Shown: positions 54,244 through 62,628 of the stretch, in pieces | How positions within the stretch are numbered: the stretch's first letter is position 1 | Layout of the letters: each line of letters opens with the position of its first letter | Assembly: GCF_000196675.2 (NCBI RefSeq) | Contig: NC_015312.1 | Coordinates: 1,984,001-2,048,000 of the forward strand | Length of the DNA: 64,000 nt | Direction: 5' to 3' | Origin: Pseudonocardia benzenivorans CB1190 | Lineage (GTDB): Bacteria; Actinomycetota; Actinomycetes; Mycobacteriales; Pseudonocardiaceae | Made by a program: the position numbers and the translations under genes | The notes under the pieces: generated by a model | Seen by the model: only the letters and a program-made list of their open reading frames with translations | The model's database searches: none | What the model was told of the DNA's origin: nothing

Positions 54244-55965
54244 TCAGCCGACGGGAGCTCCCGATCCGGCCGGGGCGGTCGAACCCGCTGGCCCGGAACC
54301 TACGGGCCCGGCGGCTGCCGGATCGGACACCGCAAGCCCCGAACCCACAGGCGTGGACCCCGCGGGCGCGGACCCCGCGGATGCGGAACCCGCGGGCGGC
54401 GAACCCGCCGGCGCGGAACCTACGGGCGCGGAACCGGTGGGCGCGGAACCCGTGGGCGCCGAACCCGTGGGCGCCGAACCCGCAGGCGCCGAACCCGCAG
54501 GCGCGGAACCCGCAGGCGCGGAGTCGGCAGGGGCCGACGCTGTGCCCCCACCGGTCGTGCCCGGGAGCGCGGTCGGCGGGACGGTCGTGGGCGGAGCGGT
54601 CGTGGGCGGGGCAGTCGTCGGCGGGGCGACGCCGGCACCGCTGCCCGGCACGCAGGCGCCGGCGGCCGGGCCGTCGTTCTCCGCGGGGGCGGCCGCGGCC
54701 GTGCCCCCCGTCGTCGCCACGCCACCGGGCGCGGCATGTGGAGGCTGCGTCGTCGCGGGCGGGTCGGCCACGGCCTCCGGGCCACCCGTGTCCTCATCGG
54801 ACGCATCCGCGGGGTCATTGCCGGGCGTCGGTCGCGTCCCGCCGCTCCAGTCGGACAGTACCCGCAGCTTGTCCCAGGGGATGTCCTTCAGCCCGACGAA
54901 GTCGCCGGACAGCCCGGCGTCCTCGTACGCGGTGGAGCCGGGTGCGTACTCGGCGATGAACGCCATCCGCGCGCCGCCGTTGTCGCCGACGTAGGCGCCG
55001 TAGGTCTGCAGCGCCTTGGCGATGGCGGCCTCGCCCTTGCCGATGCCCGGGATCGCGTCGACATCGACGCTCGGGTCGAGCTGGACGCGGGCGCCCTCGG
55101 GAATCGGGGCGGAGGAGCCATCCATGTTGGACCCGTCGGTCTTGGTCGCCGGGTAGCGGACCTCCTTGGGCTTCACGATGTTCGTCGAGAAGAACAGGGC
55201 GTGCGGGATGTCCTGGTCGGCGATCTCCTGCGCCCGGACCACGGCGGCGTAGCGGGCGATGCCGGCGCCGGTGGAGCTGCCGTTGGTCTCGCGGCCGTCC
55301 CCGTCGAGGGGGGTCGCCGCACCCCAGGAGGCCTTGAGGCCGTTGCCCGACTTCTTCGTCACCCACAGGTTGACCACGGTGTTGGTCGAGGCGTCGGCGA
55401 TGGCGACGTGGCCGTCGGAGCCGGGCGGGATCGGCAGGTCGGGCGGGACGGGGACGGTGATGCCCGCGAGGGGGTCGGGGCCCCAGTCCTTCTCCGAGAG
55501 CGGGACGGCGGATCGCGGGGCGTCGGCGGGAATGTCCTCGGGGTCGACGAGGGTGACGCCGAACTCGCCGGTGTTGAGGATGTGGTCGCCACCGGCGAGC
55601 GCGCCGGCCATCTTGGCGGACTGCGGGTCGAGCTTCGGCTCGGCGGGGATCGGGTCCCAGAGCCAGTCGGCCTTCTGGAAGTAGGGCCGGGTGACCTGCG
55701 CGCCGCCCGGGCAGGCCGCGACACCCGGCGCGGTGGCGGTGCCGGCGCCCGCGGACACGCCGCCTCCGTCCTCGGCGCAGGGCACCGCCGCGGTGCCCGC
55801 GGAGACGACGGGGGCCGAGCAGGACGCCCGGGCCACGTCGGTGGCGGCCGCGGGCATCAGCCCGGCGGTGACGAGCGCCGCGGCGGCGAGTGCGGTGAGC
55901 GGGAGGGTGGTCCGGGCGCGGTGGGGCGCTGCGGTGCGCCGGTGCCCGGGGGATATGGTGCGCAT
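54244..55965 (-). CDS. Secreted protein with Ala-Pro-Gly-Ser repeat tail, paralogue of the one at 8,377
   Basis: 573 residues. A signal peptide (RTTLPLTALAAAALVTAGLMPAAA, ending near residue 41) is followed by a Cys-containing linker, then a roughly 280-residue domain sharing ordered blocks with the protein at 8,377: HVAIADASTNTVVNLW, GLKASWGAATP, PATKTDG, IPEGARVQLDPSVDV and LQTYGAYVGDNGG. From about residue 370 the chain is low complexity: PPTTAPPTT, then about 17 SAPAG/SAPTG-like pentapeptides. No LPxTG motif. ATG 55965 has AAGGGG about 9 nt upstream. Function unknown; extracellular location is likely. The tail starts directly beside the repeat island at 53.5 kb. Confidence 0.8.
   Translation of the reverse strand: MRTISPGHRRTAAPHRARTTLPLTALAAAALVTAGLMPAAATDVARASCSAPVVSAGTAAVPCAEDGGGVSAGAGTATAPGVAACPGGAQVTRPYFQKADWLWDPIPAEPKLDPQSAKMAGALAGGDHILNTGEFGVTLVDPEDIPADAPRSAVPLSEKDWGPDPLAGITVPVPPDLPIPPGSDGHVAIADASTNTVVNLWVTKKSGNGLKASWGAATPLDGDGRETNGSSTGAGIARYAAVVRAQEIADQDIPHALFFSTNIVKPKEVRYPATKTDGSNMDGSSAPIPEGARVQLDPSVDVDAIPGIGKGEAAIAKALQTYGAYVGDNGGARMAFIAEYAPGSTAYEDAGLSGDFVGLKDIPWDKLRVLSDWSGGTRPTPGNDPADASDEDTGGPEAVADPPATTQPPHAAPGGVATTGGTAAAAPAENDGPAAGACVPGSGAGVAPPTTAPPTTAPPTTVPPTALPGTTGGGTASAPADSAPAGSAPAGSAPAGSAPTGSAPTGSAPTGSAPVGSAPAGSPPAGSASAGSAPAGSTPVGSGLAVSDPAAAGPVGSGPAGSTAPAGSGAPVG
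54250..54545 (-). repeat. 15-bp tandem repeats coding a SAPxG tail
   Basis: About 17 in-frame units near GGTTCCGCGCCCGCG on the minus strand, giving SAPAG, SAPTG or SAPVG pentapeptides. Candidate site for copy-number change. Confidence 0.7.
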
Positions 55966-56320
55966 GGCGAAGACCCCTTTGTGACCGGAGGGGAGTGCGT
56001 CCCGGTTGGCGCCGGGACCGTCGTCGACGCCGGGGGTGCGACCCCGGCGACGAGTGCGATGAGGGTGGCGGGGCGGTTCTTGGCGGAACCGCCCCGTCGT
56101 CGTCTCGAACCGTCTGCGGACCTCCTGAGGGGGTCGTCGGCTGGTGGCGTTGATCGGGACCGTAGCCCGACAGGCGGTGCTGCGGTCACGAATTGCAGTC
56201 ACACCACTCACATTGGTCTCAACAACCCCACCACCGGGTGACCATCCGGCCGAGTCGACGGGGCCGAACGAGTACTCGCAGTGTTCGAGCGGACGTCGTG
56301 ATCAACGCTAGGCTCGCGCC
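55966..56320. promoter_or_regulatory. 355-bp divergent region with a leader hairpin
   Basis: It separates the secreted protein (minus) from the DUF937 gene (plus). CGCCGGGG (56028-56035) and CCCCGGCG (56042-56049) can pair in the minus-strand leader, 63 nt before the start. I looked for a c-di-AMP-type riboswitch in this leader and found no convincing core. No gene seen. Confidence 0.35.
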
Positions 56321-56863
56321 ATGAGTCCCGTGGACGAGATCCTCTCGCAGATTCCGTTGCGCGACCTCGCGGCCCAGCTGGGGACCGACGAGGCCACGGC
56401 CGAGCAGGCCGCCCGGCAGGCGCTGCCCGCGCTCCTCGGCGGCATGCAGGCCAACACCGACGACCCGGGTGGCGCCTCCTCGTTCGCCCGGGCGGTCGAC
56501 CAGCACAGCAGCTCGCTGATCGACGGCGGGGTGAACCTCGACGAGGTCGACACCGACGACGGGCGCAAGATCGTGAGCCACGTGTTCGGCGCGAACCAGG
56601 ACCAGGTGGTCAACCAGCTCTCGCTGGGCGGTGCCGGAGGCAGCGGGCTGATCGGCAAGTTGCTGCCGCTGCTGGCGCCGATCGTCATGTCCTACCTGGC
56701 CAAGAAGCTGGGCGGCGGCACGGCCGCGGGCGGCGGGGGAGGGCTCGGCGACCTGCTCGGCGGACTCCTCGGCGGTGGGGGCGGCCAGGCGAGCGGTGGC
56801 GGGCTCGGTGGGGGTCTCGGCGACCTGCTCGGTGGTCTGCTCGGCGGCGGCACCCGCCAGTAG
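56321..56863 (+). CDS. DUF937 domain protein
   Basis: 180 residues. About 1-125 match DUF937: SPVDEILSQIPLRDLAAQLG, AARQALPALLGGMQANTDD, GRKIVSHVFGANQDQVVNQL. A hydrophobic segment LIGKLLPLLAPIVMSYLAKK follows, and the C-terminus is a Gly/Leu-rich repeat (GGLGDLLGGLLGGGGG twice). Family function is not established. Single gene, ended by the hairpin at 56,947. Its start is divergent from the secreted-protein gene. Confidence 0.85.
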   Translation: MSPVDEILSQIPLRDLAAQLGTDEATAEQAARQALPALLGGMQANTDDPGGASSFARAVDQHSSSLIDGGVNLDEVDTDDGRKIVSHVFGANQDQVVNQLSLGGAGGSGLIGKLLPLLAPIVMSYLAKKLGGGTAAGGGGGLGDLLGGLLGGGGGQASGGGLGGGLGDLLGGLLGGGTRQ

Positions 56864-56946
56864 CGCGGTCGCCGCGGCGGGGAACGTCCACCCGGCCGCC
56901 TGAACGGACCATCGCCGCTCACAGCTGCCGTCCACACCGGACCGTC

Positions 56947-56973
56947 GGCGCCGCGCCGAACCGGCGCGGCGCC
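56947..56973. terminator. Hairpin between convergent genes
   Basis: GGCGCCGCGC (56947-56956) pairs perfectly with 56964-56973. Between the DUF937 gene (stop 56863) and the convergent DUF429 gene (stop 56985). Confidence 0.55.
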
Positions 56974-56984
56974 GGACGCTCGGC

Positions 56985-57653
56985 TCAGACGGCGACGAAC
57001 ATCGGGCGGCCGCGGTCGTCGAGCTCGGAGCCGAGCACCTCGGCCGCACCACACGCCCAGCGTTGCGCCGACCACGCGGCGGCCAGCGCGTCGAGGACGT
57101 CGTCGAGCCGGGCGCCCGACGGCAGGTCGGCGAGTGCCACGGCCGGGTCGAGCCACCGGGCCAGCGCCGCGATGCGTTGGCCCGCGCCGCGCGCGGTCTT
57201 CTTCGACGCGAACCCGACGTCGGGCGCGAGCGTGCGCAGGGAGAGCTCGGGGTGCACCTCGACGACGTGTCCGGGCCGGTCCGGGAGCGCGTCCCAGTCG
57301 AGGATGCGCGGTGCGATGTGGAAGGTCTGCAGGCTGATCGCCTTACCGGTGAGGGCGCGGGCGCGCGCGCAGGCCGCCGGATGGTCGGGCGCGGTGAGCA
57401 CCGCGCGCGGCGGCGCCGGGAAGACCGACGAGCGGGCCTTCCCGAGCCGGCGGGCGGTGAGGTCGTCGCACTCGCGGCGCCCGGCGGTCGCGTGCACCCC
57501 CAGCGGGATGTCGACGCCGACCGCCGCGCACCCGGCGGTCACCGCGAGCACCCCGGCCGCGTCGGGAACGACGTCCCAGCGCACCGCACCTGGGCGCACC
57601 CGGGCGACCACCCACCCCGCGGGTGCCCCGTCGACACCGGCGACCTCCTCCAT
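56985..57653 (-). CDS. DUF429 protein (RNase H-like fold)
   Basis: 222 residues from ATG 57653: VAGVDGAPAGWVVARV at the start and AVGVDIPLGVHATAGRREC carry the DUF429 acidic residues. SVFPAPPRAVLTA, ISLQTFHIAPRILDWD, VVEVHPELSLRTL and ASKKTARGAGQRIAAL follow in the family order. A nuclease-type activity is predicted from the fold only. A longer start at 57713 would overlap rpiB on the other strand and is unlikely. Divergent from rpiB with a 16-bp gap between starts. Confidence 0.85.
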   Translation of the reverse strand: MEEVAGVDGAPAGWVVARVRPGAVRWDVVPDAAGVLAVTAGCAAVGVDIPLGVHATAGRRECDDLTARRLGKARSSVFPAPPRAVLTAPDHPAACARARALTGKAISLQTFHIAPRILDWDALPDRPGHVVEVHPELSLRTLAPDVGFASKKTARGAGQRIAALARWLDPAVALADLPSGARLDDVLDALAAAWSAQRWACGAAEVLGSELDDRGRPMFVAV

Positions 57654-57669
57654 GCGGCAGGATTCTCCC

Positions 57670-58143
57670 GTGCGCGTGTATCTCGGATCTGACCATGCCG
57701 GTTTCGAGCTCAAGGCCGTGCTGGTCGAGCACCTGTCGGACGCCGGCCACGAGGTGGTCGACGTCGGGGCACTGGCCTACGACGCCCAGGACGACTATCC
57801 GGCGTTCTGTCTGGAGACGGCGCGCCGGGTCGTCGCGGACGAGGGCTCGCTGGGGGTCGTGCTCGGTGGCTCCGGCAACGGCGAGCAGATCTCGGCCAAC
57901 AAGGTGCCGGGCTGCCGTGCGGCGCTGGCCTGGAACGTCGAGACGGCGACGCTGGCGCGCGAGCACAACGACGCGCACGTCGTCGGCATCGGCGCGCGGA
58001 TGCACTCGGAGGAGGAGGCGAAGGCGATCGTCGACGCGTTCGTCGGCACGCCGTTCTCCGGCGAGCCGCGCCACCAGCGCCGGATCGACATCCTGGCCGA
58101 GTTCGAGAAGTCGCACGACTACCCGCCGCTGCCGGGCGCCTGA
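57670..58143 (+). CDS. rpiB: Ribose-5-phosphate isomerase B
   Basis: 157-residue RpiB, interconverting ribose-5-phosphate and ribulose-5-phosphate in the pentose phosphate pathway. VYLGSDHAGFELKAVLVEHL, VDVGALAYDAQDDYPAFC and GGSGNGEQISANKVPGCRAA are diagnostic. The Glu in NGEQ replaces the Cys base of E. coli RpiB, as in mycobacterial enzymes. AREHNDAHVVGIGARMH closes the active site. GTG 57670 has AGGA upstream. The stop is 3 bp before the glycosylase start, so the two are probably co-transcribed. Confidence 0.95.
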   Translation: MRVYLGSDHAGFELKAVLVEHLSDAGHEVVDVGALAYDAQDDYPAFCLETARRVVADEGSLGVVLGGSGNGEQISANKVPGCRAALAWNVETATLAREHNDAHVVGIGARMHSEEEAKAIVDAFVGTPFSGEPRHQRRIDILAEFEKSHDYPPLPGA

Positions 58144-58146
58144 CCG

Positions 58147-58983
58147 GTGCCCGAGGGCCACACGCTGCACCGGTTGGCGCGGCGGCACGGCCGGCTGTTC
58201 GGGCGTGCCCCGGTGCGGGTGAGCAGCCCGCAGGGGCGGTTCGAGCAGGCGGCCGCGCTGCTCGACGGTGCGGTCCTCACCCGCGCCGACGCGCACGGCA
58301 AGCACCTGTTCCACCGCTACGGCCGTGACCGGGTCGTGCACGTGCACCTCGGCCTCTACGGCACGTTCGACGAGACGGAGCTGCCCGAGCCGGGCGGGGC
58401 GCCGCCGGAGCCGCGGGGCCAGGTGCGGATGCGCATCGTCGGCGCGACCCACGTCGCCGATCTGCGCGGGCCGACGGCGTGCGAGCTGATCACCGACGGC
58501 GAGGTGCGCGCGCTGCGCGCCCGGCTCGGTCCGGATCCGCTGCGCCGCGACGCCGACCCCGATCTCGCGTGGGAACGGATCCGGCGCTCGTCGTCGCCGC
58601 TGGCGACGCTGCTGATGGACCAGAAGGTCGTCGCGGGTGTCGGCAACGTCTATCGCGCCGAACTGCTGTTCCGGCACGGGATCGACCCGCAGCTGCCGGG
58701 GCGGGCCCTGCCGCGCGGGACCTGGGACGCGATGTGGGCCGATCTCGTCGTGCTCATGCGCGACGGGGTGCGCCGCGGCCGGATCGACACCGTCGCGCCC
58801 GAGCACGATCCGCGCCGCCGCGGCGAGCCCGGACGCAAGGACCGGCACGGCGGCGAGGTCTACGTCTATCGACGTCAGGGCATGCCGTGCCTGGTCTGCG
58901 GGACACCCGTGCTGCACGCCGAGCACGCCGCGCGCAACCTCTTCTGGTGCCCGACGTGCCAGCCGGCCGCGGGCGTCGCCTGA
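58147..58983 (+). CDS. Fpg/Nei-family DNA glycosylase (Nei2-like)
   Basis: 278 residues. The start MPEGHTLHRLARRH provides the catalytic Pro2 and Glu3 of the family; PEGHT is characteristic of the Nei2 group. HGKHLFHRYG contains the conserved lysine, GVGNVYRAELLFRHG the helix-two-turn-helix, and the C-terminal finger is CLVCG...CPTC. It removes oxidised pyrimidines and nicks the abasic site. GTG 58147 directly follows the rpiB stop, an arrangement I recall from other actinobacteria. Confidence 0.93.
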   Translation: MPEGHTLHRLARRHGRLFGRAPVRVSSPQGRFEQAAALLDGAVLTRADAHGKHLFHRYGRDRVVHVHLGLYGTFDETELPEPGGAPPEPRGQVRMRIVGATHVADLRGPTACELITDGEVRALRARLGPDPLRRDADPDLAWERIRRSSSPLATLLMDQKVVAGVGNVYRAELLFRHGIDPQLPGRALPRGTWDAMWADLVVLMRDGVRRGRIDTVAPEHDPRRRGEPGRKDRHGGEVYVYRRQGMPCLVCGTPVLHAEHAARNLFWCPTCQPAAGVA

Positions 58984-59020
58984 CGTCGCAGGACGGTCGC
59001 GGGGCCCGGACATGCGTCGA

Positions 59021-59048
59021 CCGGCCCGGGATTCGTACACCGGGCCGG
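59021..59048. terminator. Hairpin between convergent genes
   Basis: CCGGCCCGG (59021-59029) pairs with 59040-59048. Between the glycosylase (stop 58983) and the convergent glycine-rich membrane protein (stop 59128). Confidence 0.5.
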
Positions 59049-59127
59049 CCGACGGGAGATCCGGACTAGTCCGGTCGTGTGTGGGGCGGGAGCGCCGTTG
59101 CCCCCACGATCCTGATGTTCCCCAAGA

Positions 59128-59901
59128 TCAGAAGTCGAAACCCCCGCCGCCGAAGTCGCCGCCCCCGAAATCGCCGCCGCCGAAATCGCCGCCGCCGAAG
59201 TCGCCGCCGAAGTCGCCGGCCCCGGGGTCGCCGCCGTCGCCACCCCAGTCGCCGCCGTCGGCGGCCATGCCGTCGGCGAACCCGTCGGCGTAGGCGACCC
59301 CGGACATCCCGGAGAACATGGCGCTGAACAGCAGCATCGATCCGAGGCCCCAGGCGCCGGCCACGAGCGCCGGCTTCCACCAGGGCTCGGAGTACCAGCC
59401 TGCCGGCACGGGCCGGCCCGCGACGTTGCCGCCGGGGTAGTAGTGCGGCGTGCGATCCGACGGGTTCGGCGAGGCGCTGTAGGCGTGGCCCTCGACCTCG
59501 ACGTCGCGGTTCTCCGACACCGCGCCTGCCCGGTGCTGGCCGGGCAGCGGCGGCAGCTCGGGTCCGGGGTCCATGCCCATCGCGGTGCGCGCGGCACGGA
59601 CGTAGTAGAGGCCCTCGTAGGCGGTCTCGGTGACCTGCCGGCACTGCGCGGCGGTGCGGGCCTGCTCCATCTGCGACCCGGCGGCGTTGTACCGCTCGGC
59701 CGCGTCGGCCAGCGCCTGCTTCGACGGCTCGTCGGTGCCGACGAGATTGAGCACCTGGCCGCCGAGGCGTTCGACCCAGCGCCGGGCCTCGGCCTTGGAG
59801 TCCTCGAGCTCACGCGCCTGCGCGACGGACCTCTGCCGGATCAGCCAGTAGGCGCCCGCGACGATCGCCACCAGGATGATGACGGTCACGACCGTACCCA
59901 T
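59128..59901 (-). CDS. Membrane protein with Gly-Asp-Phe repeat tail
   Basis: 257 residues. TM1 (TVVTVIILVAIVAGAYWLI) is at residues 3-21. A helical, charged segment (about 22-100, SVAQARELEDSKAEARRWVE) is followed by WWKPALVAGAWGLGSMLLFS, a second hydrophobic stretch near 180-200, and a tail of repeated GGDFGG units ending in FDF. I recognise the overall pattern from other actinobacterial hypothetical proteins, but no characterised family. ATG 59901 has GGAGGG 4 nt upstream. The Gly/Asp/Phe repeats could phase-separate or self-associate. Confidence 0.78.
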   Translation of the reverse strand: MGTVVTVIILVAIVAGAYWLIRQRSVAQARELEDSKAEARRWVERLGGQVLNLVGTDEPSKQALADAAERYNAAGSQMEQARTAAQCRQVTETAYEGLYYVRAARTAMGMDPGPELPPLPGQHRAGAVSENRDVEVEGHAYSASPNPSDRTPHYYPGGNVAGRPVPAGWYSEPWWKPALVAGAWGLGSMLLFSAMFSGMSGVAYADGFADGMAADGGDWGGDGGDPGAGDFGGDFGGGDFGGGDFGGGDFGGGGFDF

Positions 59902-60267
59902 GAGCCCTCCTCGTCGTGGGTCCTCGTGCGGAGGACCAGTCGTCCGGAGAACGGACGAGACGGGCAGAACGTTCCCCCGGGCGCCGCGCCGGGGCCGAGG
60001 CCCCGCGCGCGGCGCGCGTGCACGATGGGTGACCGGTCCCGCCCGGCGGTCCACGCCGGCGGGCACGCCGGCGTGGACCACGGGTCTTGTGGAGGGAGGG
60101 CGCCACACGACCCGCGGACGGACCGGCCACGGACGCGACCCACGATGCCACCAGCGCACCGCGGGTGCAGTCGCCCAACTGCGGTTTCTCCGTCCGCGGA
60201 TGCACTCGGTGACGGTCAAGGCTTCGTTAGCGAATCCGGCGCGGCGGTCCCGACGCGCCGATCATGT
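59902..60267 (-). promoter_or_regulatory. 366-bp intergenic region with two hairpins
   Basis: GGTCCACGCCGGCG (60048-60061) and its exact complement (60066-60079) form a 14-bp stem with GGCA loop, probably the terminator of the gene ending at 60,268. A smaller stem (59919-59925 with 59931-59937) lies in the leader of the membrane protein. No gene recognised. Confidence 0.45.
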
Positions 60268-61257
60268 TCAGCCGTCAGGGTGCAGGAGTCCGGCATCCGG
60301 AGGGTGTCGGGTACGCCAGACGTCGAGGGTCGGGGACGGCCCGTCGGTGTGGAGGAGCTGACGCAGTGTCACCGCCACGGCCGCGCGCGAGGCGGGGTCG
60401 CGCGGGAGCATCGTCAGGTCCGGCCCGACGCCGGCGCGGACCGCGGCGATGGTCATGGCCTTGTGGGCACCGGCGACGGGGTCGCCGAACGTGTCGAGCA
60501 CCTTCTGGAAGGCGGCGTGCCGCGTCTCGTCGAAGTCGACGGCGTGCCCGTTCGCGTCGGTGACCGGGTGGGCCGGGTGCAGCGTGACGCAGGAGACCAG
60601 GTCCGGCCCGATGGGGGCAGCGTCCGGGTGGGTGTGGGTCGGGCGCAGCCGGTCCGCGTGCAGATGGGTGTGCGGGCCGTCGGGGGTCGGCGTGCCGGGG
60701 CGCGCGATCGGTGCGAACACCTCGACGCGCCCGCACCTGCCGGCGAACACCCGGTGCGGGCCGAGCCGGACCAGCGTGGCGACGAGCTCGTCGGACATCG
60801 GTTCGCCCGCGGCGCCGTCGAGTGCCTCGCGCAGCGCCGGGTCGGCGGTGCGGACGCAGGCGTCGACGGTCGGGATGCCCAGGCCGAGGTCGTAGCGGAC
60901 GGCGACGCGGTCGCGCGGGCGGATCGCCTCCTCGTCGGGCCCGAGCGCGGTCACGACGGTCCGCGCGGCCATCCGCGCGGCCCCTGCGTCGAGGCAGAAG
61001 GCGACGGCGTGGTTCCAGCGGTTGTCGGGGCCCGAGGGGACCTCGTAGGCGATGACCTCGGTCGTGTCCGGCAGCTCGAGCCGCACGCCGCCGCGGCCCG
61101 TGACGACGCAGCGCGGGCCGCGCGCCGCGGGCTCCCCGGGACGGCGGCTGAACTCGGCGACCGCCCCGGTGACGCCGATCGTCCACGTCGCTCCGGCGTC
61201 CGCGAGCTGGGCCTCCACGAGATCGGCGACGGGGTCCGCTGCGTCCGGGCCTGCCAT
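60268..61257 (-). CDS. Conserved hypothetical protein
   Basis: About 329 residues from ATG 61257 (a longer start at 61323 is possible; neither has a strong ribosome site). I do not recognise the family. Visible segments are WTIGVTGAVAEFSRRPGEP, VIAYEVPSGPDNRWNHAVAF, DRVAVRYDLGLGIPTVDACV, several His-rich stretches (HTHLHADRLRPTHTH) and VLDTFGDPVAGAHKAMTI. No signal peptide, membrane helix or repeats. The His cluster near residue 205 could bind metal. Single gene facing the small zinc-ribbon gene. Confidence 0.7.
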   Translation of the reverse strand: MAGPDAADPVADLVEAQLADAGATWTIGVTGAVAEFSRRPGEPAARGPRCVVTGRGGVRLELPDTTEVIAYEVPSGPDNRWNHAVAFCLDAGAARMAARTVVTALGPDEEAIRPRDRVAVRYDLGLGIPTVDACVRTADPALREALDGAAGEPMSDELVATLVRLGPHRVFAGRCGRVEVFAPIARPGTPTPDGPHTHLHADRLRPTHTHPDAAPIGPDLVSCVTLHPAHPVTDANGHAVDFDETRHAAFQKVLDTFGDPVAGAHKAMTIAAVRAGVGPDLTMLPRDPASRAAVAVTLRQLLHTDGPSPTLDVWRTRHPPDAGLLHPDG

Positions 61258-61380
61258 CGGAAGAGCGTCGCAGCCCGGGGTGTGCCGCGGCAAGACGGCG
61301 ACGGGGGTCGGGCGGCACGCCACCCGGATGTCGGGCGCGCCGGGTGCCGAATGACACAGCTGTAGTTACCATCGGAGCCC

Positions 61381-61566
61381 ATGGATGCCGGAACGAGCGC
61401 GATCGGGTGGTGGAGCTGCGTCGACTGCGGCGTCGACGCCGAGCTGCCCGGCATCGACGGGCTGGGGTTCCTCGTGCCGTGCCCCGAGTGCGGCGAGGCG
61501 ATGACGGAGCAGTGGCTCTGGGACGGCGCCTCCCGCGCGGACCACGCGGGCAGATCGGCCGCCTGA
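61381..61566 (+). CDS. Small zinc-ribbon protein
   Basis: 61 residues. WWSCVDCGVDAELPG and LVPCPECGEAMTEQW give two CxxC knuckles about 20 residues apart, a zinc-ribbon. GGAG lies 3 nt before ATG 61381. No other domain. It may be a transcription- or metal-related accessory protein; function unknown. Codon use fits the neighbours. Confidence 0.68.
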   Translation: MDAGTSAIGWWSCVDCGVDAELPGIDGLGFLVPCPECGEAMTEQWLWDGASRADHAGRSAA

Positions 61567-61762
61567 CCCCGTCCGGCGGGGTCGTCGCGCACCTACGCGA
61601 CGGGTGAGGGGCGCCGCGCCCCCACATACCGTCGTTGACCTGCACTTTCTCCCGTCACGACGGGTTCGTCGTCCCGGCCGCGCCCTGCGCGGGGGCCGGG
61701 TCCTCGGTTCGATCGGTCCCGGACGGCCCGGCGCGGTGCCGGGGGCTCCGACCGGAGGACAC

Positions 61763-62626
61763 ATGCTCGGCGCGCTGGACGACCGGGACGTGATCGAGCA
61801 GGTCGTCGACATCGGTGCCCATCCCGTCGCCCGGGCGGGGCCCGAACGCGACGCGATCGTCGCCCGGGTGCGTCGCGAGCTCGCGGCGGACGGCTGCTGC
61901 GTGCTGGCGGGGTTCGTCCGGCCGGGGCTGCGCGAGACGCTGCGTGCGGAGGGGGCGGCGGTCGCCCCGCGGGCGCACCGCGACGTCGACGTCGTCAACG
62001 TCTACAACACCGACCCCGACCCGACGCTGCCCGCGGGCCATCCCGCCCGGCGGACCATGATCCGCGGCAACGCGTTCGTCGCGCGCGACCTGCTGGGGTC
62101 CGACGCGCTCGTCCAGCACCTCTACACGAGCACGGCGCTGCAGGAGTTCGTCGCGGCATGCGTCGGGGCGCCTCGGGTGCACGTGCTGGCCGACCCGCTC
62201 GCCGGGCTGACGCTCAACGTCGTCGCGCCGGGGCGTGGGCATCCCTGGCACTTCGACACCAACGAGTTCACGATCAGCGTCGTCACCCAGGAACCCGAGG
62301 CGGGCGGCGTGTTCGAGTACTGCCCCGGTATCCGCTCCCGCGGGGACGAGAACCTCGCCGAGGTGGCCGCGGTGCTCGACGGCCGCGCCGAGCACCTGGT
62401 CCGCCGGGCCACCCTGCGGGCGGGCGACCTGCAGATCTTCGCGGGCCGCTACGCGCTGCACCGGGTCACGACGGTCGAGGGCGCCCGCGAGCGGCACTCC
62501 GCGATCCTCGCCTACAGCGCCAGGCCCGGCGTCGTCGGCAGCCCCGCGCGGACGCGTCAGCTCTTCGGCAGGCTCACCCCGGCGCACGGCGGGGACCCCG
62601 TCCGCGTCGACGGCCTGCTGGACTGA
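61763..62626 (+). CDS. Fe(II)/2-oxoglutarate oxygenase, ArpA/BesD-like
   Basis: 287 residues. GRGHPWHFDTNEFTISVVTQ carries the H-x-D facial-triad residues, AGDLQIFAGRYALHRVTTVE the distal His, and ERHSAILAYSARPGV the 2-oxoglutarate Arg region. BesD-type halogenases lack the Asp (HxG/A), so this protein should hydroxylate rather than halogenate. ATG 61763 has GGAGG upstream. The stop is 2 bp before the carnitine-acyltransferase-like gene, so the two are coupled. Free amino acid substrates are known for BesD relatives; the actual substrate here is unknown. Confidence 0.85.
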   Translation: MLGALDDRDVIEQVVDIGAHPVARAGPERDAIVARVRRELAADGCCVLAGFVRPGLRETLRAEGAAVAPRAHRDVDVVNVYNTDPDPTLPAGHPARRTMIRGNAFVARDLLGSDALVQHLYTSTALQEFVAACVGAPRVHVLADPLAGLTLNVVAPGRGHPWHFDTNEFTISVVTQEPEAGGVFEYCPGIRSRGDENLAEVAAVLDGRAEHLVRRATLRAGDLQIFAGRYALHRVTTVEGARERHSAILAYSARPGVVGSPARTRQLFGRLTPAHGGDPVRVDGLLD

Positions 62627-62628
62627 GG

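Noticed and set aside
54244..54560. LPxTG-type wall anchor at the end of the secreted protein
   Set aside because: LPGTTG occurs in the linker but there is no following hydrophobic helix or basic tail.
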